Shown here piece after piece: positions 33,475-45,776 of a stretch of DNA of 64,000 bases. Origin of the DNA: Holacanthus passer (lineage: Eukaryota > Chordata > Actinopteri > Pomacanthidae); contig JAFREQ010000030.1 in NCBI GenBank assembly GCA_025331565.1, forward strand, positions 7,004,501 through 7,068,500, read 5' to 3'. The first letter of the stretch is position 1, and each line of letters starts with the position of its first letter. The position numbers and the translations under genes are program-made. The notes beneath the pieces are model-generated. The model was not told where the DNA came from. It made no database searches and saw only the letters and a list, made by a program, of their open reading frames with translations.

Positions 33475-36009
33475 GTAAGCAACGACAAACTCCATTAAGA
33501 ATCTAATGGTGTCATGTTGGCTCCTTCACCGTGAAAAGTAGGCACCTTGTTCAAACTGATTTACCCCTATTTTGAAGTCGACACATTCCAATGACAAATT
33601 CGGCTTAAATATGATACAAAAAGCGCCGCAGTGTCAACATTTAAAATCTATTCATGTTGCTTATCCTCCGTGACACTGAGGGAAAAAAAGCAGTTGTGAA
33701 TAATAAAAAGAATAAAATATGATTTTATGGCAGTAAGTGCTGCCCCATTGTATTGACTGCAAGATGAAACAAAGACTGAAATCTAAATGTACTGTCTCTA
33801 AAATGTCCTGACATAAAGTATGAGGTCATAACAGCATTTAAAGCACGGAGTTTGGCGTCACCCTCCTTCCCATATTTCAATGAAAGATGACGTTTCTCTT
33901 TCATAGTCAGGGACCAAGTTGACACGGATGTGACACCAAGTTTTCTACATTTGTATAGAATTTTTTGGTGTTGTCCTTTGGCTTGGCAGGTCTCTCTCTG
34001 TGTGTGCACTCAGGTACAGTTGTGTGTGATTGGAAAACACACTGTTTGTGTGCACATTTAAAAAGTGTAACTGCGTCCCAGCTGTGTATGTGTGTTTGGT
34101 TGTGGCTGTTTAGGCCAAGCACAAGTGTCCGTGGGAGTTTGCTACCATTTATGCATTGCACAGTAATGTCTGTGGTACCGCTTGTGGCATTGCGTGTCCA
34201 CTGTGAGTGTCCATGCAGCACAGTGTGTGTAATGGACATTTCTGCTGCAGCAGCATTCTGAGTATTACATAACAGTTTGTCCTCTGCATCATCCTGCAGG
34301 GCTGCCCAGGATTAAATGAAGACTCAGTGCTTCTCCTTGGTATGGTAGAGCACTTTGTGTGTCTGATATGAGGGTGCACCTCTACTGCTTTCACACAGCC
34401 AGAGGCAATGAATACTCAGGGTCTGTACAGAATAGTAATTTCTATCTAGAATTAAATGATAACACACATCTTTCATGTGTTTGATCAATAACTGCATTAC
34501 TTCATTCTAAGTGCTGGTTTCTGCCTTTCAAAAGTCACTTTGTGGCCCTTGTTTTAGACCCCGCAAGTTGAGCAAAGGTCATTTATGTTGAGCCAAAAAT
34601 GAAAACAACAAAGTGGTACTGCTATTTCTGTCCAGTGCTTAGCATGGTGATATGCTTCTCAGTCTTGATGTGACCAGTTTGGGTCCAGTGCAAACTACAG
34701 TACACTCATATAGAAGTTCCTTTTTCACCCATTGAGGCTGATACATGTCCTGAATTACTCGCTGATACTACTGCAATGCATGTCTTCACAGATTCGACTG
34801 GGAGTTTGGTGATAGGTATAAGCAACTTGAAAGAAAGACATTAAAAATTACTGTAAGTTTAGGATGAAATGGCCCAATCAAGCAGTATTAACTGCTAAGT
34901 ATATCTCATCAAATATTGGCTCACTAGATGTTCTTAATGAGAAGAAACATAACCAAACCTGAGCTGTAAACATAAAAACAGGATCAGTAATCATGTGGCT
35001 GGTTACCATGTACTATCACGTGATTACTTAAGGAATGAAACATAGTTAAAGAATAAAATTATGTTTAACTGAATTATGGTTAATACCCTTAACCTACAAG
35101 GTACAAAAACATTACTATATAAGGCAGCACTACCAAAACCTGAAATGAGAAATATTGTCAGAAAGCTGTATATAAGGGTGTGACCTGCAATTTGGATTAC
35201 CCATATTGAATTCCATTAATGAACAAACCAGCCACTGTTCTAAGTGGAAATAATTAAAAATGACAGAATATGTTACGTATATGTGCTATACTACTTAGAT
35301 GTTTGTTGGAGTTGGATCTCTGCTCTAATTTAATTCTGTAGCGTACATGGCACTGTTGGGTAGAGATACAGGAAAAACAACAGAGAGAAATGATGTTTGT
35401 AGACTTAGACTGATTACACTGGTGTATATGTGCATAAAACTTTTGCCTGGAGCAGCTTAAAAATACAATTGTAGCATATAAAATTTCAATCACTCCTGCT
35501 CAGTAGTACGTTCCTCTGTCTGCTCTTTGAGTTGACTTGCCAACTGCAAGATTCCTCAGTTCCTCAGGTTTGTGTTGCAGCCAAACCATTTCAAATCATG
35601 GCTTTGAGCATTAACAACAAATTTTTAATGTGGTTCTTCTTAAAGTATGTGCATGTTTTGGCTTATCTTGCTACACAGCATTTGCTATAGCAATAGAGCT
35701 GAATGTATCAGGTGCCAAGTTTTGGCAAGTCCATACAGCCACTCCTTGTTCAAGATGAGGCTGTGCATGTTCATGTGAATGGAAGGGTATGTCTATGAGC
35801 TTGTCATGATTGGCATTTTTGTGTGTGAGTGTGTATGAGGTGTGTATGAGTCTGCCCAGACTTGTCGTTGGGATTAACATAGTAACTTGTTGTGATTGAT
35901 GGAGCTGTTATACTCACGGACGGACTAACAGAACAACACTTCCTTCTTTGATGCCATTTGCCCTTCTAACCCAACCCTAAACCTCGACAACAACCTTTAC
36001 CACAGCAAT

Positions 36010-36530
36010 GACTGTTTACTGTCAATCAAGTTGCATCAGCATGGTTCAAAGTGGTCAGATCTGCACTCTCTCAGAAACAGAAACCCTTCTGCCCGACAAA
36101 GCCTTCAGAACTATCTCTGTGTCTAATGGTGTAATTGACAAACCGTGTTGTAACCCATGTTTGACAAAGTGTTGAACCTCTCTCCATCCTCGCTTGTGAA
36201 CGACTGAGTCTTTCCAGGATGAACCTTTCATACCCGATCATGATACTATCACCTGTTACCAATGAACCTGTTTACCTGTGGACTGATCCAAACAGGTGTT
36301 TTTGGATCAGTCCACAACTTTCACAATCTTTTGCTGCTCTTGTCCCAACTTGTTTGAAATGTGTTGCTGCTCACTTTCAGAATAAGCAGATATTTCCAAA
36401 GATCATGACGTTCATGAGGTCAAACATTAAATATATTGTAATATATATTAAATATATTAGCAAATTTTCACATTCTGTTTTATTTGTTTTACACAGCGTC
36501 CCAATTTTTTTTTGAAACTCGTAGTGACAA
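36010..36530 (+). mobile_element. DNA-transposon-like repeat with internal palindrome
   Basis: Phrases such as CCAATGAACCTGTTTACCTG, CTTGTCCCAACTTGTTTGAA and ACACAGCGTCCCAATTTTTT match a well-known dispersed fish repeat. A perfect 16-bp inverted repeat lies at 36277-36292 and 36301-36316. No transposase frame survives. Ends are approximate. Confidence 0.6.
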
Positions 36531-39500
36531 GGCCATAAAGAATAAATGCCTAATTTTGCAGTACCCCTGAGCTATAAGGAGCTTTTTTAGTCTCTTTCAG
36601 CTCATTGTTTTGGTTTTATGGCCCACATGGTTTAGATTTAATTCCGCAGGTAGCTGCCTGTCATTTGGTACCATACAAAGTTGCCTGGCTTACTGGTGAG
36701 CATATTGGAGCATTTAGTAGCTAAAGAGCCAGATACAGTATATCCTCCAGCTGTTGTTAGAGACAAAAACTGATCTAAAAGGAGGGAGGGAACATTAGAC
36801 TGACCCAGGTCCATTAAAAAAAAGAAAAATCAATTTGTGCAGTTAAAATTCAAAGCTGTGATGAGCAGGGACATTTTGACATATCATGGCGTTAAATGTA
36901 CAGGTATAGTTAATACTGGAATGTTTGAGTTCCAGCATTTATACAAGGCAAAACACAAAAACAAAGGCATGGCTTATTGGGGCATTTAAATGGTGTAAAC
37001 TATTCTTTATTATTAATCATCTATGAGTTTTACCTGATAGGCAGGTCAAAATGTTTGGGTTTTATAGATGATACATTTGATAAGAATACATCCCATTTAA
37101 AACCATTGTAATCTATTATATTTTTTCTATGAAATCTATTGGTATATGATATTACCACTGTATAAGCCAAGAGTCAAAAACAAATGATGAGGTTTAGTTC
37201 TGTGTAATGAAAAAAGAGGGGAGGTTGAATTCTGGAATGAAGTCTGTATGTGAACATGGCGCAGATCTAAGGAATTCTTGCCATTTGCAGTCAAATAGGC
37301 AGTGAAATTAGCTTTTGGAGTATGATAAGATGAGATTTTAAGTGCAATGGGATCTACTTCACTACAACTAAAACAGTGCTTTTGACTAATGTAGAAATAG
37401 ACTCTAACCATTCAGAACTGATATAATTGGTTTGGATGTGTTTCTTAAGTCACAATTTGAAGCAACTTCCAAGTCCACGAAGCAGATGGAGGACCATGCC
37501 ATTCATCAGTTCAACAACACACACGCCCATACAATTTCCTCAGTTTGAAGTTGCTATCCTATTTTTGGTTATTTTGCTGCCAGTCATGCACAATGAACAG
37601 CTGTCCTCTCCAGGTCTCAGTGTTAAAGTATCTCAGGTCCGTTACCAGGAGGAGGCAGCTGGTGCATAGTGGCTCTATTCAACCACTGCAACATGAGATG
37701 TTGTTATTTAGCAGTTACAGCTGGAACTACTGTAAAATATATCAATACTGATGTTAATGGCTCCAGTTTCTTTTACACCATCTACAACCATCTTACCATA
37801 AATCTACCCTTCATGAAGGTGTCAACACTCACTTGTTGAGACTGTTGTAGAGAAGTGTTGATTCATCTGTATGGACATTTTAGAGGCTGTAGGTTGCAGT
37901 TGTATTGTGTTATAGTGAGTGGTGCTTCTAATATTTAGTCTATCCATAGTGATATGAATGGGGTGGACAAAATATTAAAAACACTTGTCAGTATAACACT
38001 GTACAGTTGAACCTATAGCACTATAACAATAGGTGCCAGAATTACAATACAATTGAATCAACTCTTCTCTGAAACAGTCTCAGCAAAAAACTGAAAATTA
38101 TAACCTTCATGAGGATAGAATTTATTAAACTGCCTTGTTTTTAGATACATGTACATAAACCTGAACATAACATAAACCTAGAAATTGCATCATCTCTGAT
38201 TACAAACTCTGAAGTGGACTGTGAGGACACAAACATCTCACCCTCCTGCCATCTAGCAAAATACACCAAAGCATTCAGGCCCTAACAGTTTCTCCCTGAA
38301 AAAATGTTGCTATATAGCACTACTAGTGGTCAAAACCTCCAGGCTATCTTTTTTGAAAAGGCTCGTTTCACTATAATTACACAGGCAACTTTATCTCACT
38401 AAAGGTATTTTTTAATTTAGTGTTGGGTGTCTTAGCAAGGATTACCAGAGCCAATGATCCAGCAGGGATGAAGGGGTGATGCTGTATGTTCCTGCTGGAT
38501 AAGAGTTGCGTTCCTAGTTTGTTTCTACTTGGTTTTTCAGTTCAGTTGCTCTCACGTGTAGAGGGGAGACACAACTTTTACACTACACAATAGCCTTTAG
38601 ATTCATAGCTGTTGTTCAGTTGTCACAGGAATAGTTTAGTTGAATTGTATTTTAAGCTCTTGTAGAGATCACTTGATAAATTTGGGACAGCTACAGCTAC
38701 GAAGCCACAGACCTGAGAATTGTGTCCAAATCCACTGCTGTGGTGTGGCTTTAGAGCAGCCAGTGGAGACGGTGCTCTTATCATGACAGCTAGACACACA
38801 CACACACACACTTATTCCTTCACACTTCCTGTGTCAGAAAGACAGGAATTGATTAGAATATCTATTTTAGTCTGAGTTTCCAAAAAGACCAGTGGCTGAG
38901 AGATTATGCTGTCTTCTGCTAACACTGTCAGCTTCAGAATAGTTTCACTGCTTTTTTTTGTCATAGAGTGATGGAATTAAAATATTTAAAGCCATAACAA
39001 TATTGATGACCAGGTGCTTCATCTAAACTGCTCCATAGGTTGTCAAAGGTGTTTTCACATGCATAAACAGCAAGTGCATGCACAAATGCAGAAACATGTT
39101 GGTCTTTCAAATGCTGTTTACTTGCTGTCTCCTTTCAGATCAATAAAAGTCAGACACATACTTGCACAGTCAGATTCATTCTGTGTGTGTGCCCGCACTG
39201 CATGTTTGTACACACATGTATGTATGTCCACTAAGCCTTTGCATGCTTCGCAAGCTTAAAAATTAGCCCATGTGACTGAGTTAGCTTCACTTGTGGAGGA
39301 CTTCAAGGCCTTTTGTGAAGAACAAAAGTTAATCAGATTATTGTGTTAAATTATTCCCGTCTGCACTGCTGTCTGGCAAAATGTGGAATATTTTTTTTTT
39401 TTTTTTACGTTCATAATGCAAAGTTATGTGGTTTTGGTTCTTCGGTTGGAAGAACATAATCTTCAGCCACATAGAAAACTGTTTGAAAAAAATACAGCCT

Positions 39501-39989
39501 GCATTGTATGTACATGTAGTTGCTGTTGTCTGGCCACAGGCACAGGGAAGCTGAGGGTTTTCAGTGTTTTCTTCCCTAAGCTTTAGCATGTGCTGTGTAA
39601 TGACTGCTGGGATCTGCAGGCCTCAGTTGTTTGAATCTTTTTTTAACACTTGCACACTCGGCCCTTTCCCCCATTTCACACAGTGAGCTGTACATCCATG
39701 GGTGCATTGCAAACAGGAACCACTAATAATTTTGCATACTATTAATGGTGCCAATTTGGTATGGTGCCAAAGGGGTTCAAAGAGAAATACCACTACCTAC
39801 CTCTAGCTGACATAACAGTACATTTGACTAGTGAGCTTTTTTATTTTTTCTGTCATATTTTCCTGTCATAGCCAAATAGGCCTACATGTTGGTGTTAGCA
39901 TGTTTCCATCAATCAGACTGGCAAAAACTTATTTTAATATACTCCATTTTCACATGAGAGTCAAATCACTTGGGGTATCACTTCTTCCA

Positions 39990-40490
39990 CAGAAAGAAAA
40001 CCCACCTCAGATCCACTTTAAAGGACATTGCTCCCGACGGGATGTAAATAACATTTTCAACGGGACAATGACCCAGAACACACCCTCAGGTCATCTCAGG
40101 GCTATTTGACAGAGGAGGAGAGAGATGGAATGCTGTGTCAGATGATCTGGCCTCCACAGTCGACTGACCTAAACCCAATTGAGTTGGTTTGAGATGAGTT
40201 GGACTGCAGAGTGAAGGAAAAGCAGCCAACAAATGCTCAGCACCTCTGGAACTCCTTCAAGACTGTTGGAAAACCATTCCAGGTGATGACCTCATGAAGA
40301 TAATCGAGAGAATGCAGAGTGGTCATCAAAGCAAAAAAGTGTCTGCTTTGAAGAATCTCTAAACTATATAAATGCCATTTGCGTTCTTTCATAGTTTTGA
40401 TGTATTCAGGATTAATGTACAATCTACAAAATAAAAAAGAAACCATTGAATGACATGGTGTATCCAAACGTTTGACTAGTACTGTATAAT
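39990..40490 (+). mobile_element. 3' half of a Tc1-like transposon
   Basis: Plus-strand frames give a degenerate QNDPEHT-like segment near 40066-40085, then MIWPPQSTDLNPIEL near 40145-40185, the family's catalytic-region hallmark, and EKQPTNAQHLWNSFK. The right end GGTGTATCCAAACGTTTGAC then TAGTACTGTA is a typical Tc1 terminus. The 5' half is missing and stops are present. Confidence 0.75.
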
Positions 40491-41499
40491 TGTGTATTCC
40501 TACAACATTTATTATCAGAATGCATCAGAAATACATTTGTTACCTTTTTTATGTGGATTTTTACATTTACGTACAGCTATGAATAATTTGAGAGTCACGT
40601 GTATATATATAAATCCAGAAAAACATTTGTGAATCCTTCAGTGTGCAGTAATATTGAGACTGACTTGACTCCATAAGTGTGTGTACAAATTATTTGAAGA
40701 AAAATATCATCTTTCAGGAACTAGAAGGCTCCTTAATTTAAGTCTTACTCTGAAAAGGGCCATTTTGCTTGCTAAGTGCTTTTACTTTTGATGCTTTGAG
40801 TACATCTTGCTGGTAATACTCATGTACTTTTACTAGTAGAATTTTGAATGCGGGACATTTACTTGTAACAAAGTATTCTTACACTGAGATGTTGTTAGTT
40901 TTACTTGCGTAAAGGATCTCAGCACTTCTTCCGCCACTGGACTAAACTTTGTGTAAATGTGCTGTAACATTGAAAACAATTCTTAATGATTTCAGCACAA
41001 TAAGTGATGATTTCAAATTACACAGAGTGGCTTTGTTAAATGTCAGTTATCAATATATTAATACAAGTTTAGCTTGTAGTGTCAAAAATTTACCTGATTT
41101 ACAGTAAAGGAATGCACTTGCAATATTCAAATAAGTCTCATTCCCCAGAAAAAATAGACAACCTGTTTCAAGAAGTGCTTTAGGGTGAGTTGTTATCATC
41201 AGTTAATGTTTGCCATATTATTGCCATATTATAAATCCATGACAGTATCTTTTTAGAAACAAGAGAATAACATTTGTACAGACCATGTTAAACATCATTG
41301 ACGCTCAGCACCATTGTTTAGTCTGTGTCTCTGTTATCTCATGTATATATTTGCAGTAGTTATTAGCTATTGATCTATCTTTTAGTAATTTTTGCATGGC
41401 ATCATGCTGTTTGCACTGCAGTGATGTTTACACCTACAGCAGTTCTCATTTACATATACAGCATTTTTTACTTGTTTAAACTGTTCAAACTCTGTTTTT

Positions 41500-41785
41500 T
41501 GGTTGTGGCTCAAGAGGTAGAGCCACCTACACATTTATTAGAACACGATTAGTTCACTAATTGGAAGGTTTGTGGTTCAGTCCCTGGCCCCTGAACTCTG
41601 CAGCCTTCATGTCGAAATGTTCTTAGGAAAGATACTGAACCCTTAATTGATGGCTTTGCCATCAGTATGTGTGCATGGCTAATGAGCATGTATATATGTG
41701 GGTGTGCCTGGATGAATTCTGGCTTGCTTTGTGCGGTCAGTAAGTCTAGAGGAGTGCTATATAAATGCAGCCCATTTACCACCGA
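41500..41785 (+). mobile_element. tRNA-derived SINE-like repeat
   Basis: The head has an A-box-like TGGCTCAAGAGGTAGAG at 41506 and a B-box-like GGTTCAGTCCC at 41574, with a body that reads TCGAAATGTTCTTAGGAAAG and GATACTGAACCC. The same body is at 49488-49665. The A-B spacing is longer than in a tRNA, so some sequence was inserted. It ends in TATATAAATGCAGCCCATTTACC. Confidence 0.55.
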
Positions 41786-42837
41786 GGAACGTTGTTTCAT
41801 TTTCACTATGTACTAGATGTTTATGGTTGAAAATGACAAGGACAATCTATCTCATTGTGGGTATTTATTTTTTTACACGCACACGTACATATATTTACCA
41901 AAAGGACGTTACCACCCCATAAAACAAAATGACTGTAATTGTCTGAACATTTGATTGTTAATCAATAGCGGTGATTTAACCATGACTTGTCCAGAGAATT
42001 CAGGCTTTTATTGCTCACTTTCCAACCTGCACCCTGTTTGGAACAAAAACTCCTCATCCTGTGGAGTTTCCAAACTCTTCCCACTCCTCTGCCACCCACA
42101 TTGAAATTTTCAACTTTTCAGTTGTGCTGGTGCTACAAACAACCATCTATTACAAGACCTCAAGCATTTCTGTCAGATCTCTAACTTATTTTTCCCCACT
42201 GTAGAAAATATGAGTTCTCTATAAACTCAAATAGATTGGATAGCCAGGGCCTACTGCATCAGACCTCTGGAACAAAAAGGTTTTGTTTTTGCATTTCCCC
42301 CTGATCAGTTAATGCGAGGTGTTATTTACCTTCTGATGGCCAAGCTCAGGATGTCTTGTATTTAACCAAGCTGATGAAAGTGCATCTAGGTGATACAATA
42401 GTGACATTTCAGATGTTCACATAAAATTGTCCCAAAATCGAGCCAAACTGATACATTGAATCCATTTTGGTTTCCAACCATGCCAACAAAATGCCCACAG
42501 ACAGCATGAATCAGCTTGTCAAAGGTCTATAAGGTTCATTCGTGACTGTACTTCTTTTCTGCAGAATGGTTTCTCCACACAGCTGGAGTGACAGAATGGG
42601 ATGCACTGATCTGGTGATGATATCGGTCTGATGCTGCTCAAATAGCTAAAGCTGGTCATAGCAACAATTTGACCAATTTAATAAAATTTCAGGTTCTGCC
42701 TCATATGTCAGCTGCGATACTGATTCACTCGAAAGTGTAATAGTGACGTACAGCTGGAGTGAAGAAATGTAACAGCCACCTCAATAATGGTGAAAACAAG
42801 AAGAAAAATTACAACTGCCAAACCTAAAATGCAATGA

Positions 42838-43745
42838 TTCTAATAAAAATAATAAGGTTTGAGTTTGTGGTCTGTCAATTTAACATTATTGTGTAGCCTC
42901 AATAACCAACTGCAGCTCAACCAATATAACATATGCTGACATGTGACACTAATGTTTTAAAGTTACATACATCCTATTATATTTGCACACAGTTTATCAT
43001 TTTTTGACGTACCCAGACAAGTCTAGCATAACGTTACATTAATGTTAAATTGTCCGTATGTGGGTACTAAGTATATGTACTAACATGGTGGACCTTCATT
43101 ATCCAACCGGCACCTTTTGTTCAAAAGTATTTTCACCCTGAATTATAACACTTCTCTATCACATTTTGAATTTGGTACAGCCACTTTGATAACTTTGGCT
43201 ACCATATGCTCCTGTTCATATTGTTAGATCAACCTCCACTGTCTCCCCCAGGAGAAACTTGTGCTGGACACCAATAAGAAACACAGTGGACGTAGCAGTA
43301 CAATCAAACTCCAGCCAACAAGCAGCTCCACCGACACCAGAGCAAACACACCAAGAACACAGCACAGGTTATCCACACCAAGATATTACACAGCCGGGCA
43401 TCTTGTTTGAGGGCTAATCCAAGGCTAATTAATTAGCAGGATAATCAGCAGGATAATTACCCAGTTAACAAAAAAACTTGAGCATGCATTTTTTTAGACA
43501 TTCTTAGTACAATTAACTGCAATTGCAATTCACCCATCCTCCTGTAATGAATGTTCTTTGTGCCAGGCTGTGAACAAGTTTATTTCTGCTGTGTAGTTGG
43601 GCATTTTAATATGAGGTTCTGTGGGGATTGACTTGCTTTTGGAGCCAGCCTCAAGTGGCCATTCGAGGAACTGCAGTTTTTGGCACTTCCATGTTGGCTT
43701 CATTATTCAGCCCAAGAGGTTGCAGCTTGGCCCAAGCCCTGGATC
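42838..43745 (+). mobile_element. Dispersed transposon-like repeat (copy 2)
   Basis: Second copy of the repeat found at 6239-7672, in the same orientation. It ends at TTCAGCCCAAGAGGTTGCAGCTTGG, matching TTCAGTCCAGGAGGTCGCTGCTTGG at the end of copy 1. It helps fix the boundaries of copy 1 beside pmm2. Confidence 0.7.
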
Positions 43746-43867
43746 AGACACATAAGGCTTTTAGGGCTCAAGGACTGATCCACTGTAACAAGTTAACAAG
43801 TTTGTTCATGTTAGTTTGTGACTTTCGTAAATGAATCTTTACATTTTGTTCTTATTTGGTGAAGCTC

Positions 43868-44683
43868 TATTGTTTTATACTAGAATTTTTATCCCTGACC
43901 AATTTGTTGCAGCATCCAATGAGTTCTGAAGCATTTGGCTGAATATGAGCAGATAATATTGCTCGAATGGAATTGCACCAATGTTTTACACCTTGTGGTG
44001 AACCCTCTGTATTCACTCTGGTGAAGTCTTCTCTTAATTGCTGACTTTGACTCAGATACACCACCTCCTGGAGAGTGTTCTGGATCTGGCCAACTGTTTT
44101 GAAGGGGTTTTTCTTGACCAAGGAAAGGATTCTTCTGTCATCCACCACACTTGTTTTCCGTGGTCTTCCGGGTCTTTTGGCGTTGCTGAACTACTGAACA
44201 GTGCATTCTTTCTTTTTAAGAATGTACCAAACAGTTGATTTGGCCACACCTAATGTTTTTGCTAACTCTCTGATGGGTTTGATCTTCCAGTCTAATGACG
44301 GCTTGCTTCACTGATAGTGACAGCTCTTTGGACTTCATATTGAGAGCTGACCTCACCAGATTCCAAACGCAAATACCACACTTGAAATGAACTCTAGAAC
44401 TTTTATCTGCTCCTTGTAAATGAAATAATGAGGGAATAAAACACACCTGGCCATGGAACAGCTGAGCAGCCGATTATCCAACTGCTTTTGGTCCCATATA
44501 AAATGTGTTGTAATTCCTACACCGTTCACCTGATTTGGATGTAAATACCTACAAATTAAAGCTGAAAGTCTGCACTTAAAGCACATTGTGATTGTTTCAC
44601 TTCAAATCCATTGTGGTGGTGTACAGAGCCAAAATACTGAAAATTGTGTGAATGTCCAAATATTTATGGACCTGGCTGTGTGT
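43868..44683 (-). mobile_element. Internally deleted Tc1-like transposon
   Basis: The minus-strand start at about 44683 has a Tc1-type terminus (AGGTCCATAAATATTTGGAC). A frame reads MKSKELSLSVKQAVIRLEDQ, the usual N terminus of one fish Tc1 transposase family, then DDRRILSLVKKNPFKTVGQI and HQRVSKNI in shifted frames. The catalytic DDE half is missing. It is a different Tc1 subfamily from the 15-16 kb copy. Confidence 0.75.
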
Positions 44684-45174
44684 ATGCAATCATTTTTATT
44701 TGAAAAGACTACTAGTAGCAGTTTATTGCTTCGAGGCTTCAAGGCCTTTGCTAACTCACTAGTTTTGTTATATTTCAGTCTATCGGCAGGACACAAATGA
44801 TCAATTTGTAATGTTACTTGGATTGTTCCTCTCATTGGCTCAGCAGTGCCTTTTCTACTCCTTCTTCTCCTCCTACCGTCCTCTGCATCAGATTACATGG
44901 GTTACTTTTCCATTACTCTCTTTGCCCCTTTCTTCTTCAGTCCAAAACCTTGCTCTCTGTTTCCCCTTCAGACTCCTGCAGCCAATAACAGGAAGGGGGC
45001 CCAACGCAGCTTAGCAACAGCCAACCCTTTTGGACCGACCAGTACTCTGGCACCTCCTACTTATCTAGGGGTGGAGGGTGGACCCTGACCAGAGTAAGGT
45101 TACCTGGCAGACACCAGCTCTCTGTAAACAGGCATGGGACTGACTATCCCCTCCCACACTAGACCTCAAGGGAG

Positions 45175-45250
<76 letters not shown>
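45175..45250. repeat. GT/GTAT microsatellite
   Basis: About 75 bp of GT units with a few TATG interruptions. It is followed at once by a 22-bp tandem duplication (45251-45294). Confidence 0.95.
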
Positions 45251-45294
45251 TGAGAGTTGAGGAATGTCGTTTTGAGAGTTGAGGAATGTCGTTT
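45251..45294. repeat. 22-bp perfect tandem duplication
   Basis: TGAGAGTTGAGGAATGTCGT plus TT occurs twice with no difference, at 45251-45272 and 45273-45294. The identity implies a recent event. Confidence 0.95.
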
Positions 45295-45359
45295 CCAGAT
45301 TGCCATATTCATACCTGCCAGAAACAGCAGTTTGCATTGACTTAATATTTCTCATGCAT

Positions 45360-45361
<2 letters not shown>

Positions 45362-45391
<30 letters not shown>
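45362..45391. repeat. AC microsatellite
   Basis: Fifteen AC units. They are complementary to the GT tract 110 bp upstream, so the two could pair in single-stranded DNA or RNA. Confidence 0.95.
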
Positions 45392-45393
<2 letters not shown>

Positions 45394-45529
45394 TTTTTTA
45401 CTGCAGCACTGAGCAGCATGCTTGTATTTCAGAACCAAAAAGGGAAGGTGTATCTCTGTCTCTCCCCTTTTCCCTCTCTCCCTCCCTTCCTCTCCCTGTC
45501 TCCTCCCTCCTTCTCTCGACCACCATCAC

Positions 45530-45776
45530 AGCCTGCGTAGTCTTCCCTCGCTCGTGCTCAACACTTACACACAGCAGTGATGGGATAAGATACGACGCAT
45601 GAACGTGCAGTGCAGCGAGGGGTGAGTGTGTGAGAAGAAGGACTGAGTGTGTGTAAGGACAGCCAGCCAAGTGCATGTCAGTCTGAAGCGAGGAATGTGA
45701 GCAAGCTGATGGAGCTTCCATGAGTTTTTGCTGGATGTGTATTTGCGGCAGTGCAGCCTGAGAAGGAGACAGAAGA
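45530..45776 (+). promoter_or_regulatory. Possible alternative promoter and first exon in mtus1 intron
   Basis: After a long CT-rich tract (45455-45530) comes CpG-containing sequence ending in ACAGAAGA|GTAAGT at 45776/45777, a strong donor. No long frame is present. MTUS1 is known to use several promoters, so an alternative untranslated exon is plausible. The evidence is only composition plus one splice site. Confidence 0.25.

Noticed and set aside
45065..45721. Several frames of about 107 codons
   Set aside because: They are translations of GT/CA microsatellites and CT-rich DNA.
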